Positions 15,421 to 24,398 of a DNA stretch of 64,000 nt are shown here, in pieces. This stretch comes from an uncultured Bacteroidota bacterium (GTDB taxonomy: Bacteria > Bacteroidota > Bacteroidia > 2-12-FULL-35-15). The first letter of the stretch is position 1. The number at the start of each line of letters is the position of its first letter. The notes under the pieces are model-generated. The model searched no databases and was not told the DNA's origin. It saw only the letters and a list, made by a program, of their open reading frames with translations. The stretch lies in NCBI GenBank assembly GCA_903926385.1, contig CAIYIS010000045.1, forward strand, positions 1 to 64,000, written 5' to 3'. The translations under genes and the position numbers were made by a program.

Positions 15421-17073
15421 GTGAAACTAAAACAACGATTACTTGCCACTGTTGGTTGCGGAATAATATATGCCAGCACTTCGGTAGCACAATTAAACAC
15501 GGCTAATTTAAGCAATGTTGCCCTTGGTGAAGTGCATGGAAATTTTCAGGCAGATGCCCAATATTACATTCCCGATTCTACTATAGGCGCACCTAATGTG
15601 CCTGAAAAAATGTTGATGAACGGGTTTGCAAATATCATTTACACGCGAGGCAAATTTACAGCAGGTGTTCGTTACGAAAGTTATTTGAATGCATTGCAGG
15701 GTTACGATTCCCGTTACCAAGGCAATGGGTTGCCCTATCGATTTGCAACCTATAAATCGGATGCGTTGGAAGTAACCGTTGGTAATTTTTATCAGCAATT
15801 TGGAAATGGATTAGTGTTGCGTAGTTATGAAGAAAAAGGACTAGGATTTGATAATGCTTTGGATGGAGTCAGATTAAAGTATGAACCGTTCAAAGGAGTT
15901 TATTTAACCGGACTTACTGGTAAACAGCGTTCGTTTATGACTCAAGGCCCTGGTATAGTTAGAGGTTTTGATGGAGAAATGCAGATAAACGAAACCTTTA
16001 AAAAATTAGAAGAAAAGAAATTAAAAGTGACTTTGGGTGGTAGTTTTGTGAGTCGCTATCAGCAGGACGATGATCCTGATTTGGAATTACCACAAAACGT
16101 TGGAGCTTATGCCGGACGTTTTCAAATTAATAGAAACAACTTTAACTTAAATGGCGAATGGGCTACAAAAATAAACGACCCTAATGCTGCCAATAACAAA
16201 ATATATAAACCGGGAGAAGCCGAAATTCTTCAGGCAAGTTATGCAATGAAAGGGTTTGCTCTTTCGGCAAGTGCCAGCAGAGCTGATAACATGAATTTCC
16301 GTTCGGACAGAAGTGCAACCTTAAATAATTTACTGTTGAATTACACTCCTGCTCTAAATAAAAATCATACCTATAGTCTACTTACTTTTTATCCTTATGC
16401 TTCCCAACCTAACGGAGAGTTTCAATTCTCGGGAGAAGTAAACTGGAAAGCAGTTAAAAAACCAGATTATAAATTAGACATCACCGTAAATTATTCCGGT
16501 TCGAATGATTTAGACACAACTCATCTAGATGCTGCGACTGATAGCACCAGACAAGGATACAAAACCAATTCCTATTTTATGGGCAAGAAAGTTTTCTTTC
16601 GTGATTTCTATGTAGAGGTGAATCAGAAATTCGGAAAGAAATTTAAAGCATCTATATTATATGCATATCAGGAATACAACAAAGGTGTTATTCAGGAACC
16701 GGGCTTTCCAACTATTTACTCACACATAGTGGTTGCTGATTTAACCTACCGACTAAAGGGTGAAAGCACAGTGCGGCTCGAAATGCAGAACCTCACTACA
16801 AGGCAGGATAAACAGGACTGGGCTCAAGCAATGTTAGAATATACCTTCAACACCCATTGGTTTGCGGCAGTGCTCGACCAATACAATTACGGAAACGAAA
16901 TTACAACACAGCGTTATCATTATTACAACGCAACCGTAGGTTATACAAAAAATGCAAATCGTATTACTTTATCATACGGAAAACAACGTGCAGGAATTTT
17001 TTGCGTTGGTGGAATCTGTCGTCAGGTACCGGCTTCTAACGGAATAACATTAAGTGTGACCAGCAGTTTTTAA
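15421..17073 (+). CDS. DUF6029-like outer-membrane beta-barrel protein
   Basis: A 550-residue protein with an N-terminal signal peptide (ending in STSVAQ, about 1-23) and alternating amphipathic strands through to a C-terminal SVTSSF, as in outer-membrane barrels. Segments such as GNFYQQFGNGLVLRSYEEKG and GLGFDNALDGVRLKYEP match the DUF6029 family as I know it. The start is GTG at 15421. A Cys pair (FCVGGICRQ) lies near the C-terminus, which may be a substrate of the neighbouring thioredoxin. It is 12 bases before the Omp28 gene. The function is unknown. Confidence 0.75.
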   Translation: MKLKQRLLATVGCGIIYASTSVAQLNTANLSNVALGEVHGNFQADAQYYIPDSTIGAPNVPEKMLMNGFANIIYTRGKFTAGVRYESYLNALQGYDSRYQGNGLPYRFATYKSDALEVTVGNFYQQFGNGLVLRSYEEKGLGFDNALDGVRLKYEPFKGVYLTGLTGKQRSFMTQGPGIVRGFDGEMQINETFKKLEEKKLKVTLGGSFVSRYQQDDDPDLELPQNVGAYAGRFQINRNNFNLNGEWATKINDPNAANNKIYKPGEAEILQASYAMKGFALSASASRADNMNFRSDRSATLNNLLLNYTPALNKNHTYSLLTFYPYASQPNGEFQFSGEVNWKAVKKPDYKLDITVNYSGSNDLDTTHLDAATDSTRQGYKTNSYFMGKKVFFRDFYVEVNQKFGKKFKASILYAYQEYNKGVIQEPGFPTIYSHIVVADLTYRLKGESTVRLEMQNLTTRQDKQDWAQAMLEYTFNTHWFAAVLDQYNYGNEITTQRYHYYNATVGYTKNANRITLSYGKQRAGIFCVGGICRQVPASNGITLSVTSSF

Positions 17074-17085
17074 AATTTATATATC

Positions 17086-18024
17086 ATGAAAAAAATAATT
17101 TATTTAACAACTATTTTTCTTGGCGTTTTGATTGCATCTTGTGATTACGTAGGCAATCCCTATCCAACAAGAAATGTAAATTTGGGCGACACATCTACTT
17201 GCCCTGCACCTACTTTTCCAACAGTCACTTCTCATGTGAAGAAAATATTGATTGAAGATTATACAGCAGACAGATGCCCTAATTGTCCGAGAGCAGCGCG
17301 AATATTACATGTGATAGATTCTACTTATCCTGGGAAAATTATTGGACTTGCCGCTCATGTTAGTAGCAGTCTTGCTTCTCCACTTCCAGGATTTGGAGGT
17401 CCTTCTTACTCTTTTATTGATGACTACAGAACATCTGTTGGAAATATTTATGATGCACTTCTTATTAATGGAAATAACGGTTTGCCCCAAGGAATGATAA
17501 ACAGAAAAGATTACGATGCTGTTAATCTTACGCATCGAAAATTTTATTTAAACTGGCAAGCATTTGTTAATGGTATTATTGCTGAACCTTCAGTTGTAGA
17601 TTTACAAATTAATATTAATTACGATGCTTCCACACGTAAAATTTGTTGCGCAGTTCGCGATTCATTTTTATCTTCTGTTCCTGGCACATTTAGATTAGTT
17701 GGTTTAATTACACAAGACAGTATAATTGGATGGCAGGACGATATTGATCATGGGATAGTTTCAAATTATGTCTTTAATGAGATGCTTCGCGATGCCATTA
17801 CGCCAACAGGTGCATGGGGAGAACTTTTGGTTACCGGAAGTGCAAGTGCAGGCTTGAAGCATATCAACAAATTTGCTTACAATGTTCCTTCGGGTTATTC
17901 GTCACCAGCAGCAGGAAGTACACCTATTCCATGTGATGTAAACAAATGTCATATAGTAGCCTTTATTTACAATACAGCCACCTACGAAATTATCCAATCG
18001 GAAGTGGTGAAAATTACGCCTTAG
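17086..18024 (+). CDS. Omp28-related lipoprotein with CxxC motif
   Basis: A 312-residue lipoprotein: signal sequence with lipobox LIASC (lipidated Cys19), then an Omp28 domain beginning KKILIEDYTADRCPNCPRA with a thioredoxin-like CPNC (Cys64, Cys67). The remainder contains Omp28 hallmarks (GLPQGMINRK, FNEMLRDAITP, CHIVAFIYN). Omp28 proteins are outer-membrane-associated and described in Porphyromonas as surface proteins. It closes the operon started at 14874, and a terminator follows at 18043. The CxxC, like that in its neighbours, suggests a disulfide or reductase role. Confidence 0.88.
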   Translation: MKKIIYLTTIFLGVLIASCDYVGNPYPTRNVNLGDTSTCPAPTFPTVTSHVKKILIEDYTADRCPNCPRAARILHVIDSTYPGKIIGLAAHVSSSLASPLPGFGGPSYSFIDDYRTSVGNIYDALLINGNNGLPQGMINRKDYDAVNLTHRKFYLNWQAFVNGIIAEPSVVDLQININYDASTRKICCAVRDSFLSSVPGTFRLVGLITQDSIIGWQDDIDHGIVSNYVFNEMLRDAITPTGAWGELLVTGSASAGLKHINKFAYNVPSGYSSPAAGSTPIPCDVNKCHIVAFIYNTATYEIIQSEVVKITP

Positions 18025-18042
18025 TTGTAAGCTAATTTTTTC

Positions 18043-18110
18043 GATTCCTCACTTGGTATGGAAAGACTTTGATAAAGGTAGTTTCGTGTCGGGTGAGGAA
18101 TCTCTTTTTT
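18043..18110 (+). terminator. Terminator of the redox cluster
   Basis: gattcctcac (18043-18052) pairs with gtgaggaatc (18093-18102), followed by tctttttt. The loop is long (about 40 nt), so it may fold further. Confidence 0.65.
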
Positions 18111-18142
18111 AGGTACTTTTGCTATTCAATCATAAACAGGAA

Positions 18143-18718
18143 ATGCAAAGTAAAATCAAACATAAAATCGTTATTGCAGTTACAGGTGCAAGTGGTGCCA
18201 TTTACGCTAAAGTGTTATTACAAAAATTACAACTTCTGAATAATCAAATTCAGGAGGTGGGAATAATAATGAGTGATAATGCAAAAGAGGTGTGGAAATT
18301 TGAAATTGGAAACAAAGAATATGAAAAATGGCCATTTTCACTTTATAACAAAAATGATTTCTCTGCACCTTTTGCTTCCGGTTCGGCAAAGTTTGATACC
18401 ATGATTATTTGTCCCTGCAGTATGGGAACTTTGGCAAGAATAGCAGCTGGTATTTCGAATGATTTGACCACGCGCGCTGCGGATGTAATATTAAAAGAAA
18501 GAAGAAAACTAATAGTAGTTACTCGCGAAACTCCTTTAAGTATAATTCATATCAATAACATGAAAACGGTTACCGAGGCAGGAGGAATTATTTGTCCTGC
18601 CAGTCCTTCGTTTTATAGCAGACCGAATGATTTTGATGCCCTTGCTTCCACTGTTGTCGACCGCGTGCTTGACTTGGCCGGACTCGAACTTCCTACTTAT
18701 AGATGGGGAGAGAAATAA
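18143..18718 (+). CDS. ubiX: UbiX-family flavin prenyltransferase
   Basis: This 191-residue flavoprotein makes prenylated FMN, the cofactor for UbiD-type decarboxylases. Motifs: VAVTGASGAIYAKVLL (FMN-binding), IICPCSMGTLARIAAGISNDL and the REtpls element VVTRETPLSIIHINNM. The frame extends upstream to a TTG at 18119, but the ATG at 18143 (MQSKIKHKIVIAVTGASG) gives the usual length, so I use that. No ubiD gene is adjacent. Because the window has a futalosine menaquinone gene (mqnC), a link to the menaquinone decarboxylation step is a reasonable inference. Confidence 0.92.
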   Translation: MQSKIKHKIVIAVTGASGAIYAKVLLQKLQLLNNQIQEVGIIMSDNAKEVWKFEIGNKEYEKWPFSLYNKNDFSAPFASGSAKFDTMIICPCSMGTLARIAAGISNDLTTRAADVILKERRKLIVVTRETPLSIIHINNMKTVTEAGGIICPASPSFYSRPNDFDALASTVVDRVLDLAGLELPTYRWGEK

Positions 18719-18875
18719 GTTTCTCTGAATATACATTTCATTCAAATTCCTTATTAAAATCAATAATCAATTTTTTTAACGTTTTTAATAATTGAAATGG
18801 CTTATTAGCATAAGTTATATTACTTTTATCCCGTTGAAATTGGAAACATGGCTATGTTTGAAAGATAACAAACAC

Positions 18876-18893
18876 ATGAATAAATTATTTTGA
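18876..18893 (+). other. Five-codon mini-ORF upstream of the retropepsin-like gene
   Basis: ATG 18876 begins MNKLF and stops at 18891-18893, one base before the GTG start at 18895. It follows a TAnnTTTG-like element (tatgtttg, 18853-18860). It may couple translation into the GTG gene, or it may be chance. Confidence 0.25.
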
Positions 18894-18894
18894 A

Positions 18895-19323
18895 GTGAAA
18901 GAAAAAAAAGAAAAACTAATAATTGGCCGAAGAGAGCTCATCGATTTTCCGGAACTTGGTTTATTAGGTATAGAAGCAAAAATAGATACAGGTGCTTATA
19001 CCGCTGTGTTGCATTGCCACGATATTCGTGAAGAAGAAGGTGTGCTTTATTTCTATTTTCTCGACCCCACTCATCCCGAATACAATAATCAGGAGCAAAA
19101 ATTTACAAACTATACACAACGTGAAATAAAGAATTCGTTTGGAGAAACAGAGAACCGTTATATTGTAAAAACAATAATCAAAATGGGCAACAAACGAATA
19201 AAATCTCTAATTTCGTTGACCGATAGAGGAACGATGCGTTATCCGGTACTGATAGGCAGAAGATTTTTGAAAAATAAATTTATAGTAGATGTTGGATTGT
19301 TAAACCATCTTTCACAAAAATAA
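18895..19323 (+). CDS. RimK/LysX-associated retropepsin-like protease family protein
   Basis: A 142-residue protein of the 'ATP-dependent zinc protease/RimK-associated' family, a retropepsin-like single-domain fold. It starts with [26 protein letters not shown]; the aspartic-protease-like DTGA is at 31-34, and the second conserved block is [19 protein letters not shown]. Family members are commonly found beside RimK ligases, as here (25 bases upstream). The start is GTG at 18895. Its substrate could be the glutamate tails added by RimK or the target protein, but this is inference. Confidence 0.85.
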   Translation: MKEKKEKLIIGRRELIDFPELGLLGIEAKIDTGAYTAVLHCHDIREEEGVLYFYFLDPTHPEYNNQEQKFTNYTQREIKNSFGETENRYIVKTIIKMGNKRIKSLISLTDRGTMRYPVLIGRRFLKNKFIVDVGLLNHLSQK

Positions 19324-19348
19324 TTACATCAACCAAACAATAACAAAA

Positions 19349-20236
19349 ATGAAAATAGCAATTTTATCACGCAACCAGAAGCTTTACTCCACTCGCAGAC
19401 TAGTGGAAGCCGCTGAACAAAGAGGCCATGAGGTAATGGTTCTTGACCATTTAAAATGTGTGTTGGCCATCGAAAAGGGCAATCCTCATATTTTTTACGG
19501 AGGCAAGGAGGTTACAGATATTGATGCTGTTATTCCTCGTATCGGCACATCGGTAACATTTTATGGAGCTGCTGTGGTGAGACAGTTTGAGCAAATGAAA
19601 GTTTTTTCTTCTGTAGAATCACAGGCGTTGGTTCGTTCACGGGATAAGCTGAGAAGTTTACAACTGCTGGCTAAAGCCGGAATCGGAATGCCTAAAACCG
19701 CTTTTGCTTCATTGCCAAAAAATATTGATAATGTAATAGAAATAGTCGGAGGTGCACCGGTAGTAATAAAATTGTTGGAAGGAACCCAAGGCATTGGAGT
19801 AATTCTTGCCGAAACACATAAATCAGCAAAATCGGTAATTGAATCTTTCCTTGCTTTAAAAGCGAATATACTTGTACAGGAATTTATAAAAGAAGCTGGT
19901 GGTGCCGATATTCGTGCATTTGTGGTGGATGGAAAAATCGTAGGTGCAATGAAACGTCAGGGATTACCGGGCGAATTCAGAAGCAATCTGCATCGCGGAG
20001 GTAGTGCTTCAGTTTTGGAATTGACAAAAGAAGAGCGCGAAACGGCTATTAAATCTGCAAAAAAACTAGGGCTTGCTATTGCAGGAGTGGATATGTTGCA
20101 ATCGTCAAGAGGTCCGTTGGTGATGGAAGTAAATTCTTCTCCCGGACTGGAAGGAATAGAAGGCGCCACAGGAGTGGATATTGCCGGAAAAATAATAGAG
20201 TATGTTGAAAGAAACGAATTCAATCACGAAGCATAA
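19349..20236 (+). CDS. rimK: RimK-type ATP-grasp alpha-L-glutamate ligase
   Basis: A 295-residue ATP-grasp ligase. In E. coli, RimK adds glutamates to the C-terminus of ribosomal protein S6. Motifs: N-terminal [18 protein letters not shown], the preATP-grasp [13 protein letters not shown], the ATP-binding lysine region [32 protein letters not shown] and the Mg-binding [14 protein letters not shown]. It lies in a set with a retropepsin-like gene upstream and an AstE/AspA-like hydrolase downstream, a grouping also known elsewhere. Whether S6 or another acceptor is modified here cannot be told. Confidence 0.94.
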   Translation: MKIAILSRNQKLYSTRRLVEAAEQRGHEVMVLDHLKCVLAIEKGNPHIFYGGKEVTDIDAVIPRIGTSVTFYGAAVVRQFEQMKVFSSVESQALVRSRDKLRSLQLLAKAGIGMPKTAFASLPKNIDNVIEIVGGAPVVIKLLEGTQGIGVILAETHKSAKSVIESFLALKANILVQEFIKEAGGADIRAFVVDGKIVGAMKRQGLPGEFRSNLHRGGSASVLELTKEERETAIKSAKKLGLAIAGVDMLQSSRGPLVMEVNSSPGLEGIEGATGVDIAGKIIEYVERNEFNHEA

Positions 20237-20314
20237 TAGAATTGTAGATTGGATGAAATGGAGAAACAGAATAAGCTTTCATTTTCCGTTTATCTGAATC
20301 AATAATTGTAATCT

Positions 20315-21271
20315 ATGCAATACACAAACAAAAATTTATATATCAACGGACTTGAAATAAAGCCCGGAAACTCTGCTCAGGTAAGCTTAAACTGGTATCA
20401 GTTGCCTACCAAAACTATTATTGAAATTCCTGTCTCTATCTTTCGTTCGGTTAATCCGGGGCCTGTAGTGCTGTTGCAGGCAGGTATGCATGGTGACGAA
20501 ACCAACGGTATTGAAGTGGTGAGAAGATTGATAACACGGCCTGAAGTGAGTAATCCACTTTGCGGAACAGTCATTGCCATTCCGGTGATTAATACCTTTG
20601 CTTTTTTATATGGAACTCGCGATTTGCCCGATGGCAAAGATTTGAACCGTTGTTTTCCGGGTAATAAAAATGGTTCGTTGGGAAGTCGCATTGCTTACGA
20701 CTTAACACACGAAATAATTCCACAGATTGATTTGGGTATTGATTTTCATACGGGAGGAAAGCAAATAAATAATTATCCTCAGTTGCGCTGTGTTTTCGAA
20801 GATGCAGTTTCCATAGAGCTTGCTAAAAAGTTTTCGGCTCCTTATATTATTAATTCTCCTTTTCGCGATCATTCGTTTCGTAAAGAAGCTGCTAAATACA
20901 ATAAGCCTGTTTTAGTGTTCGAGGGTGGCGAATCATCGCGGTTTCATTATCAATACATCAACGAGGGTGTGAATGGTTGTCTCCGACTGATGAATCATTT
21001 AGGGATGATAGATGTGGAGGTGCGCGAAACTCCTGCCGTATTAATTCATAAAACTTCGTGGCTTAGAGCAAGAGCTTCGGGTATGTTTCATTGTTCGAAA
21101 ACCAATGGAGTTTCGGTGATAAAAGGTGAAGTGATAGGAGAAATTACCGACCCTTTTGGTGAACACAAAGAAAAAATAGTAGCTCCTTCTAACGGATTTA
21201 TTGTGGCCATCAACACACACCCTGTGATAAATCAGGGTGATGCATTGATGCATTTCGGAATGGAAGGGTAA
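20315..21271 (+). CDS. Succinylglutamate desuccinylase/aspartoacylase family hydrolase
   Basis: A 318-residue zinc carboxypeptidase-like hydrolase of the AstE/AspA family. Zinc ligands and substrate residues are visible: AGMHGDETNG (His59, Glu62), KDLNRCFPG (109-116) and GIDFHTGG (His145), with a C-terminal beta domain (RARASGMFHC..., GEVIGEITDPFGE). Real AstE sits in arginine-succinyltransferase operons, which are absent here. Neighbouring RimK suggests instead that it hydrolyses an N-acyl or peptide-linked glutamate. It converges with kbl with a one-base gap. Confidence 0.85.
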   Translation: MQYTNKNLYINGLEIKPGNSAQVSLNWYQLPTKTIIEIPVSIFRSVNPGPVVLLQAGMHGDETNGIEVVRRLITRPEVSNPLCGTVIAIPVINTFAFLYGTRDLPDGKDLNRCFPGNKNGSLGSRIAYDLTHEIIPQIDLGIDFHTGGKQINNYPQLRCVFEDAVSIELAKKFSAPYIINSPFRDHSFRKEAAKYNKPVLVFEGGESSRFHYQYINEGVNGCLRLMNHLGMIDVEVRETPAVLIHKTSWLRARASGMFHCSKTNGVSVIKGEVIGEITDPFGEHKEKIVAPSNGFIVAINTHPVINQGDALMHFGMEG

Positions 21272-21272
21272 A

Positions 21273-22463
21273 TTACTTTACCACTCCCAATTCTTTTCCA
21301 ACTTTGGCGAATGCCTTAACAGCTTTATCAATATGTTCTTTTTCGTGAGCTGCTGATAACTGAACACGTATGCGGGCCTGACCTTTGGGAACTACAGGAT
21401 AAAAGAAACCAATAACATAAATTCCTTCTTTCAATAATCGCGAAGCAAACTCCTGAGCCAACTTGGCATCATACAACATTACGGGAACAATGGCCGAATC
21501 TCCGTCTTTTATTTCAAGTCCTGCTTTTTTAATTTCTTGTTTAAAGTAATTTACATTCCATTCCAATTTGTCGCGCAGAGTGGTGGCTTCGCTCAACATA
21601 TCGAGGACAGCTATAGATGCTCCTACAATATGCGGAGCCAATGAATTTGAAAACAAATAAGGACGCGAGCGCTGACGAAGCATACTGATGATTTCTTTTT
21701 TGCCGGTTGTAAATCCGCCCATAGCTCCTCCCAAAGCTTTACCCAATGTACCAGTAATTATATCTACGCGATGCATTACATTTTTTAGTTCCACTGTTCC
21801 TCTCCCTGTTTTTCCAATAAAGCCTGTAGCATGGCTTTCGTCTACCATCACCATTGCATTATATTTATCTGCTAAGTCACAGATTTTATCAAGTGGAGCT
21901 ACAAAACCATCCATAGAAAACACACCATCTGTAACAATGAGTCGGTAACGCTGAGCCTGTGCTTGTTTTAGTTGTTCTTCCAAATCGGCCATATCCGAAT
22001 TTTTATAACGATAACGCTGTGCTTTGCACAAACGAACCCCATCTATAATGGAAGCATGATTCAGTTCGTCCGAGATAATGGCATCTTCTTCGCCAAGCAA
22101 TGGTTCGAACACCCCGCCATTGGCATCGAAACAGGCAGCATATAATATAGTGTCTTCTTGCCCTAGAAACGAAGCTATTTTTTGTTCCAGTTCTTTATGT
22201 ATATCCTGAGTGCCGCAGATAAACCTCACACTGCTCATTCCATAGCCATGTGTGTCGAGGGTTTTGTGTGCAGCCTCTATCACACGTGGGTGAGACGAAA
22301 GACCAAGATAATTGTTTGCACAAAATATAATTACTTCTTCGCCTGTGCTTACTTTTACCACAGCACCTTGCTCAGTGGTTATTATTCTTTCTTTTTTAAA
22401 CAAACCGGCCTCCTCTATGTTGGCAAGCTCTTTCTCTAAATCATTTTTTAAATTTCCGTACAT
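21273..22463 (-). CDS. kbl: Glycine C-acetyltransferase (2-amino-3-ketobutyrate CoA ligase)
   Basis: A 396-residue PLP enzyme of the alpha-oxoamine synthase family, which cleaves 2-amino-3-ketobutyrate with CoA to glycine and acetyl-CoA in threonine breakdown. Motifs: [36 protein letters not shown] and the PLP-lysine region [17 protein letters not shown]. The length fits Kbl rather than BioF, HemA or Spt. The tdh partner is not in the window. Upstream on the minus strand, TATATTTG (caaatata at 22501-22508) is a good -7 element. Full length. Confidence 0.93.
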   Translation of the reverse strand: MYGNLKNDLEKELANIEEAGLFKKERIITTEQGAVVKVSTGEEVIIFCANNYLGLSSHPRVIEAAHKTLDTHGYGMSSVRFICGTQDIHKELEQKIASFLGQEDTILYAACFDANGGVFEPLLGEEDAIISDELNHASIIDGVRLCKAQRYRYKNSDMADLEEQLKQAQAQRYRLIVTDGVFSMDGFVAPLDKICDLADKYNAMVMVDESHATGFIGKTGRGTVELKNVMHRVDIITGTLGKALGGAMGGFTTGKKEIISMLRQRSRPYLFSNSLAPHIVGASIAVLDMLSEATTLRDKLEWNVNYFKQEIKKAGLEIKDGDSAIVPVMLYDAKLAQEFASRLLKEGIYVIGFFYPVVPKGQARIRVQLSAAHEKEHIDKAVKAFAKVGKELGVVK

Positions 22464-22500
22464 AATAATCGGTATAAGATGTGTAATAGTTAATGAGTGA

Positions 22501-22508
22501 CAAATATA
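22501..22508 (-). promoter_or_regulatory. -7 element of the kbl promoter
   Basis: Read on the minus strand, the sequence is TATATTTG, matching TAnnTTTG, 38 bases from the kbl start. A TTG lies upstream near the expected -33 region, with slightly short spacing. Confidence 0.45.
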
Positions 22509-22785
22509 AATATTAAAAGCAATGCCAATTTAGATAATTCGTCATATTGATGAATGGGGTTTTTAGATTGGCGTTTTTACATGGTTGATGTTTTCTCCAA
22601 TAAAGATAATATATATAATGTAAGTGCTAAAAAAGTTTGGTTATGAACCCAACATTCTAGTTGTTATCTTTATTCAAGAAAGAGGTCTTTATAGCTTCAC
22701 TCACCTTTTTGATATTCGGAAGCGACCATTGATGTCAGAAAGATAGTGTTTTGTTAATTTATAGAAGTTTATTGACTACTGATTT

Positions 22786-22994
22786 GGAAAGTTGGGAATT
22801 TCTTTGAAAGAAAAGTACTTTGTTTTACAAAAGTTGGGAATTTCTTTATAAGAAAAGTGCGTTACATTAAAAGAAAAGTACATTGTTTTACGAAAGTTGA
22901 GAATTTCTTTCAATGAAAAGTACTTTGTTTTATAAAAGTTGAGAATTTTATTAGAAGTAATTCGTTTTTCTTTTAATAAAATTCCCAACTTTCC
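22786..22994. repeat. ~42-bp tandem array B with inverted terminal copy
   Basis: About four and a half copies of a 41-42 bp unit share the blocks aaagttgggaatttctt, gaaaagtac and ttgtttta. One copy is followed by a half unit (about 22872-22893). The array opens with ggaaagttgggaatt (22786-22800) and closes with the exact reverse complement aattcccaactttcc (22980-22994), a 15-bp terminal inverted repeat. The last two elements form a 21-bp stem with two mismatches (22937-22957 with 22970-22990, 12-nt loop). The array lies between the end of the redoxin gene (minus strand) and the 5' side of kbl, in a 555-bp gap that is otherwise without a gene (22509-22785 shows nothing else). Confidence 0.88.
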
Positions 22995-23018
22995 AAAAAC
23001 CACTTAAATGAAATTTCT

Positions 23019-24278
23019 TTATTCCGCCAGCAATTTTTCTACAAAACGAGTGGTTTCTTCCACATATTTATAAAAATTATCGCCAGTGGCAGGGCCATAA
23101 AATCCGGTATATATTTTACGTACATTTCCTTTTTTGTCGATATAAACGGTGGTGGGAAAAGCCATAATTTTATTTAACATAGGCAAAGCTTCGGAGGCTT
23201 GTTGTGCTCCTGTTTTTCCGGTAATCAAAAAATCGTAACGGGCTTCGTATTTATCTTTCACACGTTTCACATTGGCAACAGCTTTGTTAAAATTGTCGGT
23301 ACGTTCAAAGGCTAGGCCTATTACTTCCAGTCCTTTTTTATTGTATTTTTCATAAAACCCGGCCAGAAATTTAGTTTCGTCCATACAATTAGGGCACCAG
23401 GTGCCCATAAGCTGAACAATAACCACTTTGTTTTTATACTTGCTGTCCGACAGCGAAACCTTTTTGCCTTTCAGATTTTGAAACGTAAAATCCATTTTGG
23501 TAAATCCCGGTTTGAGAAAAGTAAGCGAATCGGGGTTGCGGAGTTTAAAATTGTCGTTTCGTTTGGCTGTCCATGTTTCGTGACCATGTGCCCCGGCATA
23601 AAAATCACCGGTAAGCAGTTTTTTATCGTTATTCAGTTTGGCTTTGAACAAAAACGCATGAGCACCGTCAAAACACGAAAGGTAAAAATCGTTATTGGCC
23701 ATAACGCCTTCCAGGTAACGGTAATCTCCGGTTTCGGTCATAAATGTGCCGGTAAGTTTGCTTCCTTTGGTAACATTATCTTGTTTGAACACACCAATGG
23801 CTTTATACGTATCTTCTTTGCCGGGGTTAAAATCGGTTTCCCATTTGCCCGTTACCACAGGCTCGTAATTGGTCCAGTTTTTTATTTCAAACCTTGTTTT
23901 TTTATTGCAATATCCGGTAAACGGAAGAATGTTTTTTTCTTTACGGGCATGATTAATCCACACTCCTTTTAACGAGTCGCCATGATTTTTGCATCTGAAT
24001 TCGGAATCGAAAAGAGGCATACGAATAAAAACAGAATCGGCAGTAACCGAAACTTCGGAAGCCGTAATGTTTTCTTCGGCATTGGTAAACACCACCGAAT
24101 AAATATCGAGATCGAAACCAACATCAAAACTAAAGGGCATGGAAATCGTGTCGTTAAGTTTAAACACTCCTCGCCATTCTCCTGTTTTAAAAATGTTTTG
24201 TGCCATCAGGCAATTAAAAAACAAAAGCGAAGCCACTGTTATGACTCCGCTTTTAAATAGTTTGTTTTCCATATTCAT
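23019..24278 (-). CDS. Secreted redoxin/TlpA-like protein with beta-rich N-terminus
   Basis: A 419-residue exported protein: N-terminal signal region (about 9-26, ending in LMAQ), a beta-rich N-terminal domain (about 30-255) of the kind found in Bacteroidota thiol-disulfide proteins, and a C-terminal thioredoxin-fold domain (about 260-419) with GTWCPNCMDE (Cys295, Cys298) and AFPTTVYIDKKG. It is likely a periplasmic thiol oxidoreductase. An ATG two codons downstream (24272) would also serve as the start. The next upstream gene is the ALDH (24399), separated by a dispersed repeat, and tandem array B begins just past its 3' end. Confidence 0.87.
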   Translation of the reverse strand: MNMENKLFKSGVITVASLLFFNCLMAQNIFKTGEWRGVFKLNDTISMPFSFDVGFDLDIYSVVFTNAEENITASEVSVTADSVFIRMPLFDSEFRCKNHGDSLKGVWINHARKEKNILPFTGYCNKKTRFEIKNWTNYEPVVTGKWETDFNPGKEDTYKAIGVFKQDNVTKGSKLTGTFMTETGDYRYLEGVMANNDFYLSCFDGAHAFLFKAKLNNDKKLLTGDFYAGAHGHETWTAKRNDNFKLRNPDSLTFLKPGFTKMDFTFQNLKGKKVSLSDSKYKNKVVIVQLMGTWCPNCMDETKFLAGFYEKYNKKGLEVIGLAFERTDNFNKAVANVKRVKDKYEARYDFLITGKTGAQQASEALPMLNKIMAFPTTVYIDKKGNVRKIYTGFYGPATGDNFYKYVEETTRFVEKLLAE

Positions 24279-24287
24279 TGTTATTAG

Positions 24288-24398
24288 CCTCCCTGCCCCT
24301 CTCCAAAGGATAAGGGTGACGGAATGTAAAGTAGTTTTTATTTTAAATTGCTCACCTATCGCCCCCTCTCTTTTGGAGAGGGGGTTAATGGGTGGGCT
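24288..24398. repeat. Composite dispersed repeat, copy 1
   Basis: About 110 bp containing ccctgcccctc, agggtgacgga, aagtagttt, tttattttaa, ctcacctat, ctcttttggagaggggg and ggtgggct in order. The same blocks occur in the same order at 25971-26107 on the other side of the ALDH gene. It is non-coding and contains C/T-rich and G/A-rich blocks that can pair. Confidence 0.7.

Noticed and set aside
22776-23003. Stop-free frame on the minus strand across array B
   Set aside because: Same reason: an open frame caused by a 42-bp period. The peptide has only the repeated unit.
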